DNA of 64,000 nt from Tautonia sp040717455 (GTDB lineage: Bacteria; Planctomycetota; Planctomycetia; Isosphaerales; Isosphaeraceae): contig NZ_JBFEFH010000014.1 of NCBI RefSeq assembly GCF_040717455.1, forward strand, positions 98,635 to 162,634, written 5' to 3'. Below the pieces are notes generated by a model. The model was given only the letters and a program-made list of their open reading frames with translations. It did not search any database and was not told the DNA's origin. Below are positions 52,475 to 60,820 of the stretch, piece after piece. How positions within the stretch are numbered: the stretch's first letter is position 1; every line of letters starts with the position of its first letter. Position numbers and translations under genes: made by a program.

Positions 52475-55400
52475 ATGTCGATTGCCGATGATGACCGATC
52501 GCTCCTGTTCGCGACCCTGGCGGCGCGATCGGGCCTGATCTCGATGTCCGAGCTGGACGAGGCACTCAAACTGTGGGCGGCCGACCGTTCCCGGTTCATC
52601 GCCGAGGTGCTCGACGACCTCGGATCGCTCGACGCGAGGAAGAAGGACGCGGTCGAGCAATTGATGCGTCTGCATCTCTCGCAGCATGGCAACGACCCGA
52701 GCCGAAGCCTCCGAGCCCTCTCGACCGTGACGGGCCCGGGGCCCTCGGGCCTGGATCGGGACGACCCATGCTCGTATGTGATTGATTGCGAGCCTGGCAC
52801 CATCGACCCCGACGCGACGGCGATCCCGGGGCTCGAGGGGGGGCCGAAGGGGGACGGGACGGCGAAGGCGGTCGGCGACGGCCGCTTCCAGGTGATTCGG
52901 CTGCATGCCAGGGGGGGCCTGGGGGAGGTCCACGTCGCCTACGACACGGAACTCGACCGCGACGTGGCGCTGAAGGAAATCCAGGACCAGTACGCCGACG
53001 ACCTGGGCAGTCGGACCCGGTTCCTGCTCGAGGCCAGGATTACCGGCAACCTGGAGCATCCGGGGATCGTGCCGGTCTACGCCCTGGGGCGGCACGAGGA
53101 TGGTCGGCCCTACTACACGATGCGGTTCATCCGGGGCGAGACGCTCCGCGACGCGATCGAGCGCTTCCACCGGAGCGAAGGGCGGCCCAGATCCCGGCGC
53201 GACCGGGCCTTGCGCCTTCGGAAGCTGATCGTCCGGTTCCTGGCCGTGTGCGACGCGGTCGACTACGCGCACAGCCGGGGGGTCATCCACCGCGACCTGA
53301 AGCCGTCGAACATCCTGCTCGGGCCGCACGGGGAGACCCTGGTGGTCGACTGGGGGCTGGCCCGCCCGCTCGATGACCCGGGGGCGATCGAGGTCCCCGG
53401 CGACGGCATGGCGGGGGGCAGCAGCGACGGAGCGAACGGGATCGAGGCGACCGTCGCCATCGGCCCTCCCCCCAGCGCCTTGCGGGGCTCCGGATCGAGC
53501 TCGACCGAACAGACCGTGCCCGGCACGGCCGTGGGCACGCCGCACTTCATGGCCCCGGAGCAGGCCATCGGCGACTCGGCGCGGATCGGGCCGACGAGCG
53601 ATGTGTACAGCCTGGGGGCGACCCTCTCGACGCTCCTGACCGGCCATCCGCCGATCGAGGGGTCGGAGCCGAAGACCATCCTGAAGCGGGTCAGGGCGGG
53701 GGAGGTGATCACCCCCCGGTCCCGAGACCGGTCGATCGACCCGGCGCTGGACGCGATCTGCGCGAAGGCGATGGCGTTCGAGCCCGCCGACCGCTACCCG
53801 ACGGCCCGGGCGCTGGCGGACGACCTGGAACGCTGGCTGGCCGACGAGCCGGTCTCGGCCTGTCGCGATCCGCTCCTGATCCGCCTCGGCCGCTGGTCGA
53901 GGCGGCACCAGGTCTGGGTGGCGGGGGTCCTGGCAGCCCTGGTTGTGGCGCTCGGGAGCCTCGGGTTCATCGCGCAGGTCTTGCTCGACCGGCAGCAGGC
54001 TCGGCTCGATCGCGAGGTGGCGCTGGGCGAGGCGAGAGAGGCCGATCGGGACGCGGAAGCCGCCCGAGAGGCCGGGCGCCTGCAGCGGTATTACGCGCTG
54101 TTCGACCGCCTCCGGCAACGCTCGGCCGACCCCCAGCCCGGCTGGACCTGGCAGGCTCGGGACGAGCTGGCCGAGGCCGCCAGGCTCCGGCCGCGGGGGG
54201 ATGCGGAGGGGGCCGCCTTGTTGCGGACGATCGCCGCCGGGAGCCTCGGGGCGTTCGACTTCAAGGCGATCGAGGATTTGCTGCCTGGCCTGAATCCGAG
54301 CTGTCTCGCGTTCGCCCCGGATGGCCGGACGCTGGCGCTGGGGGAGTTCAAGGCCCAGGGGTTTCTCGTCTGCTCGGTGGTGCTGGTGGACTGGCCGAGC
54401 GGGGCGATGCGACGGCGGTTCTCGTTCCCGGCGTCGTTGAAGGACCAGATTCGGGACGGCGGGCAGGACGGGGTCCGTCGGATGACCTTCGATCCCGACG
54501 GGCGCTGGCTGGCCGTCGGGACGCGGAGCGGTCGGGTGCACGCCTGGGACCTCGATCAGGAGAGGCCCCGGCGCCTGGTCTGGTCGGCCCACGAGGGGGA
54601 TGTGCTCGGGCTGGCCTTCGCCTCGGGCGGCGATGCCCCGGCGGTCGTCACCTGCGGTGAGGACGGGGCGCTCCGGCGCTGGCAGGTGGGCGCCGGCCGT
54701 CAGGCTCCCGAGGGGCCCGAGGCGGAGTTCCGCGGCGATGCTCCCGTGCGGAGCCTGGCGATCAGTGGGACGGGGTCGCTGGCGAGCGTCGTCGGGACCC
54801 GGCTGCATCGGCACGACCCGGAGACGCTGGAGTCGATCGCGGGAGGGCCGGAGGTCGGGGCCGACCGGTTGGCCTGGAGCCCGGACGGCCGGATGCTGGC
54901 CGCAGGAGGGCCCGAGGCCATCACCCTGGTGTCGAGCGATCGGTTGCAGGTGGTCCGCCGCCTGATCGACCCGGAGCTGGGGTCGGCGGCCCATCGTCAT
55001 ACGCTCAGCGGGCTGGACTTCCACCCGTCCGGCTCGCTGCTGGCCACCGCCAGCCCCCACGACGACGACCGCCGGATCAAGTTCTGGGAGGCGAACACCG
55101 GCCGGATGATCGGATCCATTCACGAGGCCGAGGGGACGGGCTACAACCTGATCGACGTGGCCTTCGCGCCCGAGGGTGGTGAGTTCGTCGCGTCGGGCAA
55201 ACACCGGGCGATCCGGGTGGCGTTGACGCATCATCCGGCCTACGAGGTGATCGGCCTCGACGAGACGACCGTCGAGGCCCTGGCCGTTTCGCCGGACGGC
55301 CGGTCACTGGCGAGGCTCGGCCGATCGGGGGATCTGACCCGGGTCGGTCTCTGGGGCCTCGGGACGCCTGGGCGATTGGCAGGGCTTGATCTGCCGGCCG

Positions 55401-56212
55401 AGGGGCCGAGGCCCGAGCAGGCCCCGGCCCTGGCGATCGCTCCGGGGGGGGATCGCCTGGCCTGGAGCGGGCCGGGGGGCGGCGTCCTGCTCTGGAGGAT
55501 CGGCTCGGAGGAGGCGCCCGAATCGATCGCCCTGAAAACGCCGTCGGCCTTGCGGTTTTCGGGCGACGGCCGGCGGCTCTGGGGATTGCTGGACGATCGG
55601 ACGGAGATCGGCTGCTGGGATTTCGATCGCCGGTCGCAGACGGTCAGTTGGCATGATCGGGTGGCGGAGAGCGTCAGGGGGATGATGACCCTGCCCAGCC
55701 TCAGCCTGCGCGAGCCCTGGATTGTGGCCGGGGGCCGCGACGGTTTGACCCGATTGCTCCGGATCGACGCCGGCAAGGTGGTCCTCGTCCGGCAGTGGGA
55801 CCATGCGGAGGGCCCGGTTCACGCCCTGGCCCTCCGGCCCGACGGGGGGCTGGCGGTCTCGGGCACCTCGGGCGGTTCGCTCGTCACGATCCCGCTGCCG
55901 GACGGGGTGCCGTCCCTCGCGGCCGGGGACGCCCATCCGGGAGGGGTCTCGAGCCTGGCGATCAGCCCCGACGGCCGGACCCTGGCCTCGGGGGGATTCG
56001 ATCGGGCCGTCCGGCTCTGGCGGATCGACGCCCAGGCGCTCCGGCTCGTAGCCACGCTGGGCGAGACGACCGGGGGGATTTTGGACCTCGACTTCGCTCC
56101 CGACGGCCGATCGCTGGCCGTGGCGGCCGAAGGAGAGCACGCCGTGCGGCTCTGGCGGCTCGACCGGCTCGAGGCGGCGTGGGACGAGCTGGCGATCGGG
56201 GTCGAGGGTTGA
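52475..56212 (+). CDS. Transmembrane Ser/Thr protein kinase with C-terminal WD40 repeats
   Basis: A 1245-residue protein. The kinase domain (about 145-430) has the glycine loop ARGGLGEV, Lys167 (VALKEI), catalytic Asp274 (IHRDLKPSN) and Asp292 in DWG instead of DFG. A membrane segment lies at about 480-504 (VWVAGVLAALVVALGSLGFI). A coiled linker follows, then about ten WD40 blades (for example LAISPDGRTLASGGFDRAVR and LDFAPDGRSLAVAAEGEHAV). The kinase should face the cytoplasm and the propeller the other side. The start at 52475 has no clear ribosome-binding site. This architecture is common in planctomycetes. The signal is unknown. Confidence 0.88.
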   Translation: MSIADDDRSLLFATLAARSGLISMSELDEALKLWAADRSRFIAEVLDDLGSLDARKKDAVEQLMRLHLSQHGNDPSRSLRALSTVTGPGPSGLDRDDPCSYVIDCEPGTIDPDATAIPGLEGGPKGDGTAKAVGDGRFQVIRLHARGGLGEVHVAYDTELDRDVALKEIQDQYADDLGSRTRFLLEARITGNLEHPGIVPVYALGRHEDGRPYYTMRFIRGETLRDAIERFHRSEGRPRSRRDRALRLRKLIVRFLAVCDAVDYAHSRGVIHRDLKPSNILLGPHGETLVVDWGLARPLDDPGAIEVPGDGMAGGSSDGANGIEATVAIGPPPSALRGSGSSSTEQTVPGTAVGTPHFMAPEQAIGDSARIGPTSDVYSLGATLSTLLTGHPPIEGSEPKTILKRVRAGEVITPRSRDRSIDPALDAICAKAMAFEPADRYPTARALADDLERWLADEPVSACRDPLLIRLGRWSRRHQVWVAGVLAALVVALGSLGFIAQVLLDRQQARLDREVALGEAREADRDAEAAREAGRLQRYYALFDRLRQRSADPQPGWTWQARDELAEAARLRPRGDAEGAALLRTIAAGSLGAFDFKAIEDLLPGLNPSCLAFAPDGRTLALGEFKAQGFLVCSVVLVDWPSGAMRRRFSFPASLKDQIRDGGQDGVRRMTFDPDGRWLAVGTRSGRVHAWDLDQERPRRLVWSAHEGDVLGLAFASGGDAPAVVTCGEDGALRRWQVGAGRQAPEGPEAEFRGDAPVRSLAISGTGSLASVVGTRLHRHDPETLESIAGGPEVGADRLAWSPDGRMLAAGGPEAITLVSSDRLQVVRRLIDPELGSAAHRHTLSGLDFHPSGSLLATASPHDDDRRIKFWEANTGRMIGSIHEAEGTGYNLIDVAFAPEGGEFVASGKHRAIRVALTHHPAYEVIGLDETTVEALAVSPDGRSLARLGRSGDLTRVGLWGLGTPGRLAGLDLPAEGPRPEQAPALAIAPGGDRLAWSGPGGGVLLWRIGSEEAPESIALKTPSALRFSGDGRRLWGLLDDRTEIGCWDFDRRSQTVSWHDRVAESVRGMMTLPSLSLREPWIVAGGRDGLTRLLRIDAGKVVLVRQWDHAEGPVHALALRPDGGLAVSGTSGGSLVTIPLPDGVPSLAAGDAHPGGVSSLAISPDGRTLASGGFDRAVRLWRIDAQALRLVATLGETTGGILDLDFAPDGRSLAVAAEGEHAVRLWRLDRLEAAWDELAIGVEG

Positions 56213-56440
56213 GGTCGAGCCCCCAGGGGCCGGCCGCATCCTTCGCAGGCCGCAGACCTTGCCCCGTCGCCCAAAGCGAGGCCGACCGGCACGAGCGGTC
56301 CTTCGGGGCCTGACGATCGCCCGGCTCGGTTCGGATGGTCGGCCGGCGCGGCCGATGATGGTTCGGCGACAGGATGGTCTTTTGTCCCCGCTCGGCGATG
56401 GTCGCCTCGGGGGCCTGGTCACTCGGAGGAGCGCCGACCC

Positions 56441-57607
56441 ATGGGCTTCCTGAACGGGCGCGTCAGCTATGTGCGGTTCCGGGTCAGCGGCGAGTCCCCC
56501 TTGCCGTTCGACGAGGAAATCCTGGAGAAGGCGGCGAATCATGCGATTGGTCGACACGGCGAAGCCGACCCGACCGACGGGGTGCATTTCGGCTGGTCGG
56601 GCGGGAACCACGTGCTCGACATGACGTTCGAGTTGGGCAAGAATTCCATCAACGATGCCCTGCACCTGGGCATGAGGATCGACGCGGACAAGATCCCCGG
56701 CGACCTGCTCAAGGCGTATACGCAGATTGAGCTGGATGCCCGGGCCTCGCAGAACGCCAGCGGCCGGCCCACCAAGGCCCAGCGGGAAGAGGCCAAGGAG
56801 GCCGCCAAGGTGCGGGCCGAGGCCGAGGCCGCCGACGGCCGATACCGGCGCCGGAAGATGCACCCGATCCTCTGGGACGCCCGGACCAACACGGTCTACG
56901 CCGGCGCCACGTCGAACGCGGTGCTCGATCGGCTGCTCCCCTTGTTCCGCGAGACGTTCGACCGCACGCTCGAACCTGTGACCGCCGGGGTGCTGGCGTC
57001 GTCGATCGCCGCCGAAATGGGGCACGGCGACGCGCTGTACGACTCGGCCCCGCTGGCCCTGTTCGGCGACGGCGACTCGGCGCTCTATTCCTCGATCGCC
57101 TGGGCCGAGGCCGACCCGACCAGCCGGGACTACTGGGGCAACGAGTTCCTGCTCTGGCTCTGGCACACGCTCCAGAACGAGGGGGACGTGCTGACCCTGG
57201 CCGACGGCTCGGAATGCTCGGTCATGATCTCCAAGACCCTGCAACTGGACTGCCCGAGGGGGGAGACGGGCCGCGACAGCCTCTCGTACGAAGGGCCGAC
57301 CCGGATGCCCGAGGCGCTCCGCGCCTTGCAGTCGGGCAAGCTCCCCCGCAAGGCCGGCTTGCTGCTCGAACGCCAGGGGGCGACCTTCGATCTGACGATC
57401 CAGGCCGAGACGATGGCCGTCTCCGGGGCCGCCTTGCCCAAGGAGGACGGCGTGTCCGGCCGCGAGGCGATCGACGGCCGGATCGACCTGCTCCGCCACC
57501 TGACCGAGACGCTCGACCTGCTGTACGGCTGCTATGTCCGCCGCCGGCTCGACTCGTCCTGGAACGGCGAGCTGGGCCGGATCCGCGACTGGCTCCGCGC
57601 GGCCTGA
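56441..57607 (+). CDS. RdgC-like protein (tentative)
   Basis: A 388-residue protein. It starts MGFLNGRVSYVRFRVSGESP and has HFGWSGGNHVLDMTFELGKN, a Lys/Arg-rich middle (GRPTKAQREEAKEAAKVRAE) and RRRKMHPILWDARTNTVYAG. The order of these blocks resembles RdgC, a DNA-binding ring protein that modulates RecA. The match is weak by eye, and an unrelated conserved family is possible. It is soluble. It follows the kinase gene by about 230 bases on the same strand. Confidence 0.55.
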   Translation: MGFLNGRVSYVRFRVSGESPLPFDEEILEKAANHAIGRHGEADPTDGVHFGWSGGNHVLDMTFELGKNSINDALHLGMRIDADKIPGDLLKAYTQIELDARASQNASGRPTKAQREEAKEAAKVRAEAEAADGRYRRRKMHPILWDARTNTVYAGATSNAVLDRLLPLFRETFDRTLEPVTAGVLASSIAAEMGHGDALYDSAPLALFGDGDSALYSSIAWAEADPTSRDYWGNEFLLWLWHTLQNEGDVLTLADGSECSVMISKTLQLDCPRGETGRDSLSYEGPTRMPEALRALQSGKLPRKAGLLLERQGATFDLTIQAETMAVSGAALPKEDGVSGREAIDGRIDLLRHLTETLDLLYGCYVRRRLDSSWNGELGRIRDWLRAA

Positions 57608-57825
57608 CCGCTCCGGAGTCGGGGGGAGTCGCACGGCCGATCGCCGCGCGAACGACTCCAAGGGGGCGACACGTCACGCCCAGCTCGGGTCAACCGGCCC
57701 GGGCTGGCCGTGTGAGTGTCATGGTCGAGCGGGTCGGCTGCGAGGACGGTCGGATGTCGCTCGATTGAGTCGCCTCGACTCGCTTCGACGTGCTGCCATC
57801 GGGTGTCGATCGCGAGGGACAAGGC

Positions 57826-59604
57826 TCATTCCGCGGCCGGGGCCATGTCGAGCGATTTCCGCACCAGTTCCGGGAGATATTTGACCGGCAAGGTGCCGTG
57901 CGAGAGCGTCGCCTCGTGAAAGCGAGCGAGGTCGAAGGCGTCTCCCTGCTCGCGTTGGATGGCCTGACGGAGGCGGTGGAAGGCGACGCGGCCGACGAAG
58001 TAGGTGGAGAGCTGCGCCGACGACTGCTTGGATCGGATGACCTTGCCGGCGGCCTCGCCCTCGGTCTGGAAGGCCCGGTCCATGAGCAGGCTCATGGCCT
58101 CGTCGTCGGTCATGGAGCGGGCGTGCATCTCGTGGTCGAGGATCGCATTGACGACGGCTCGCAGGTAGAATTTGAGTTGTTGCATGCGCAATTTCAGGTC
58201 GCCGAGGCCGAAGCCCTCGTCGAGCATCATCCGCTCGGTGTAGACGGCCCACCCCTCGGCGAAGGTGCCGGACGACAGGACGCGACGGATCAGCGACGGG
58301 CAGCGGTTCGAGTATTCGAGCTGGACGTAATGGCCGGGGTAGGCTTCGTGGATGGTGAGGATCTGGAGCATCCGGGCGTTGTACTCGCGGAGGAAGCTGG
58401 CGACGCGGTCGTCGTCCCAGTCGCCCGGCGGCGGGCTGATGGCGTATTCGCTGCGCCCCTCGGGGTCGAGCGGGGGGGCGGGGTTGAGGTAGGCGACCGA
58501 GTTCCCCCGCATGAACTCGGGCATCTCGATGATCGCACAGCGATCGGGCTCGGGGAGACCGAGGATGTCCCGCTCATCGATGAACGCCTTGATGGAGGCG
58601 ACCGTGGCCCTGGCATCGGTGACGAGCGATTCGGGGGATCCGTGCTCCTGACCGATCTGCTCCAGGACCTCTCGAATCAGGGTGCGGCGCCCGTCGGGGT
58701 CGTCGGGAGGGACCGGGATCCCCGGGAACATGTCCCACCAGAGTTGCCGGGCGATCACGGCCATCTCCTGCTCGACCCGCTCGGCCTCGGCCGTCGCCTC
58801 GGCGAGGACCTCGGCGGCGGTCAGGCCGGAATTCAGCTCGCGAGCGACCTTCTCGGCGAACAGTTCGGGGCCGATGCGCCAGTCATCGCCCGCGTCGGGG
58901 AGCAGCTCGTTCGTGAGGAAATCGAGATAGGTTTGCAAGGCCTCGGCGGCGTCGGCGGCGACTTCGGCGAGTTCCCCCTCCCCCTGGGGTTGGTTGGCGA
59001 ACACGAACACATCGTCCGTATAGAATCCGATCGCCCCTCGGGTCTGGAGGATGGCGGTCTCGACCTTGACCCGGGGCGCCCCGGTGAGGGTTTGCTTCGC
59101 GGTCTCGACGATCCGGGGCACGGCCTTGATTCGCTCGATCGCGTTGGCCAGGTTCTCGGCCTCGGGAAGGGTCGATTGCGTGAGCAGCAGGTAGACGCCC
59201 TCGGTGGTGTAGCCGACATAGGTCCTGGGGTCGTCTTCGAACGGTTCGAAGTGCTCGGCAAGCCAGAGGGCGTACTCCAGATGATGACGGAAGATTTCGA
59301 AGTCGATCTGACCGTCCCGGCTGAGTGCCTCGTAGTCGACCCGATCGGGTAACCGGTCCAGGAACCTGCGATCGCGCTCGACCCAGGCGGCCCTGGACTC
59401 GGCCGAGAGGTCTTCGAGCCGATCGTCGAAGCGATGATCGCCCAGTCGCGTCGCGGTGAGCGGTTCGTGCGAGAACCAGGCGTCGAGGTAGTCCTGGAAC
59501 AGTGATTCCAGGGCGGCGTCCGCTGGCTCCTGTGCCCAGGCCGGGGCGGGGGCCAGGGCCAGCACTCCCAGGATGATCCAGGCGAGGCGTACGGTCACGG
59601 TCAT
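57826..59604 (-). CDS. DUF885 family exported protein (putative metallo-carboxypeptidase)
   Basis: A 592-residue protein. The ATG at 59604 follows GGAG and opens a signal peptide (MTVTVRLAWIILGVLALAPA, ending PAWAQ). The DUF885 hallmark H419-E-A-Y-P-G-H425 is present, followed by FAEGWAVYTERMMLDEGFGL. These are the expected zinc ligands of this peptidase-like family. It is likely periplasmic. The substrate is unknown. It is convergent with the RdgC-like gene. Confidence 0.87.
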   Translation of the reverse strand: MTVTVRLAWIILGVLALAPAPAWAQEPADAALESLFQDYLDAWFSHEPLTATRLGDHRFDDRLEDLSAESRAAWVERDRRFLDRLPDRVDYEALSRDGQIDFEIFRHHLEYALWLAEHFEPFEDDPRTYVGYTTEGVYLLLTQSTLPEAENLANAIERIKAVPRIVETAKQTLTGAPRVKVETAILQTRGAIGFYTDDVFVFANQPQGEGELAEVAADAAEALQTYLDFLTNELLPDAGDDWRIGPELFAEKVARELNSGLTAAEVLAEATAEAERVEQEMAVIARQLWWDMFPGIPVPPDDPDGRRTLIREVLEQIGQEHGSPESLVTDARATVASIKAFIDERDILGLPEPDRCAIIEMPEFMRGNSVAYLNPAPPLDPEGRSEYAISPPPGDWDDDRVASFLREYNARMLQILTIHEAYPGHYVQLEYSNRCPSLIRRVLSSGTFAEGWAVYTERMMLDEGFGLGDLKLRMQQLKFYLRAVVNAILDHEMHARSMTDDEAMSLLMDRAFQTEGEAAGKVIRSKQSSAQLSTYFVGRVAFHRLRQAIQREQGDAFDLARFHEATLSHGTLPVKYLPELVRKSLDMAPAAE

Positions 59605-59821
59605 CGTCGATGTACTCCTCAGGCTCGGAGGGATCAGACCTCGGCGATCTGTCCGGTCGGCGGGACGGCGGCTGTGCCGCGACTCGCGATGCAGGGGCGA
59701 GATCAATCCGGGTCGGACGCCGCGAGAGTCTCCCTCCATGGGCGACTCGCCGGCGCCCGCCGCCGAGCATCGTCGCGTGGGACGCGGATCGCGTCAACCG
59801 CCTGGTGCTCGTGCTGTCAGC

Positions 59822-59867
59822 CCCCAAGAGAATTGTCCGGTGTTTGGCCCCAAGAGAGATGTCCGGT
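59822..59867. repeat. Direct repeat at the left end of the decayed IS
   Basis: CCCCAAGAGAATTGTCCGGT (59822-59841) and CCCCAAGAGAGATGTCCGGT (59848-59867) differ at two positions and lie 26 bases apart start to start. Confidence 0.7.
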
Positions 59868-59901
59868 CGATGCGATCTTCAGGCCAAGCCCGGAGGTCAC
59901 C

Positions 59902-60135
59902 ATGAACCCCGATCGGATTGTCATAAGTCAACGTGATCGCGAGACCCTCACCGTCCTCCGCCCGGTCCTCGACGGCCACCGCTCCCAGGCCGAGACCGGG
60001 CAAGGCGGCCAGGGCGCGATCGGACCGGGCCAGGCGGGCCGGCCAGCGGCGTGGCTGGCCTTCCGAGACGCTCAGCCCGTAAGGAATCGCCACGGTCAAG
60101 ACGTGCAAGACCTTTCTGGCGACCTGGCGACCTAA
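59902..60135 (+). pseudogene. Transposase N-terminal remnant (ISNCY-like)
   Basis: GGAGG precedes the ATG at 59902, and the protein starts MNPDRIVISQRDRETLTVLR then PVLDGHRSQAE, which resembles the helix-turn-helix start of ISNCY-type transposases. The similarity stops after about 32 residues; the remaining codons are low-information and end at a stop at 60133. The gene is clearly broken. Confidence 0.55.
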
Positions 60136-60150
60136 CGGCCAGCCGGCGGC

Positions 60151-60540
60151 GTGATCCGGGTGATGCCGGTCGATGAGCGGGCCGGCTGGCGGGCGCACTC
60201 CTGTGCGGACACCGCGGCGAGCGTGGTCGACATCCTGGGATCGATGGCCGACGGCTTGAGCCTGGAGATCGCCTTTCGCGAGGGCAAGCAGGTCGTGGGA
60301 GCCGGGCGGCAGCAGGTGCGCTCCTCCTGGACGAATGTCGGGGCGTTCCCCCCCTGGCTGTGGCCGTTCACCTCGGCCGAGGCGTGTGCCTGGGACCGGG
60401 AGGAGGAGGATTCGGTGGACCGCTCGGCCTCGCCGTGGGACGGGGCATCACGCCGACCGAGCCACGCGGAGAGGCGTCGGTCGTACCGGGCGAGGAGATT
60501 CGAGCGACTCCACGCCCGGGGGCGAGCGACTCGGAAATTC
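60151..60540 (+). pseudogene. Transposase C-terminal remnant
   Basis: The frame reads SVVDILGSMADGLSLEIAFR, then EGKQVVGAGRQQVRSSWTNV and later WDREEEDSVDRSASPWD. This resembles the last third of a DDE transposase, with the Glu-containing helix (LEIAFRE) and a Gln-Gln-Gln-Val-Arg type helix. There is no start and no preceding catalytic core. It is in the same frame as the upstream fragment but separated by a stop. Confidence 0.55.
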
Positions 60541-60664
60541 AGGCCACGGCCGAGAGGCTGCTCAGCCCGGCCGCATCGGAGGGACGAAGCCCCGGCACGT
60601 ACAGGTTGAGGAGTGGCGGGCCGGACAGGGGTAATCGAGCGGGGAGCAGCAATTTCTATAGCGA

Positions 60665-60689
60665 CCCCAAGATGCTCGGTCTCTTGGGG
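60665..60689. repeat. Hairpin at the right end of the decayed IS
   Basis: CCCCAAGA (60665-60672) pairs with TCTTGGGG (60682-60689) across a 9-base loop. The outer arm is the IS end. It could also act as a terminator for the surface-protein gene ending at 60821. Confidence 0.5.
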
Positions 60690-60820
60690 TGTGCGGCGAT
60701 GTGGGGTTCGTTCACGAGACCCGTCAACCCGGTTTTGGCCGATGGGTTGCGTGGGCCCTCCAGGTGTCCTCGGCGGCCGACCAGCGATGGGATCGCTGGT
60801 CGGCCGTTCGTCAGCTTCGC

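Larger units (their letters stand above)
59822..60689. mobile_element. Decayed insertion sequence with terminal inverted repeats
   Basis: CCCCAAGAGA at 59822 is matched in inverse by TCTCTTGGGG ending at 60689. Between them are two transposase fragments with different apparent origins. It looks like an old IS or nested pair worn down by deletion. No target duplication could be identified with confidence. Confidence 0.55.

Noticed and set aside
51320..55234. A 1304-codon minus-strand open frame
   Set aside because: It overlaps thrS in another frame and is antisense to the kinase-WD40 gene; the composition is Arg/Pro/Gln-rich without any family motif.
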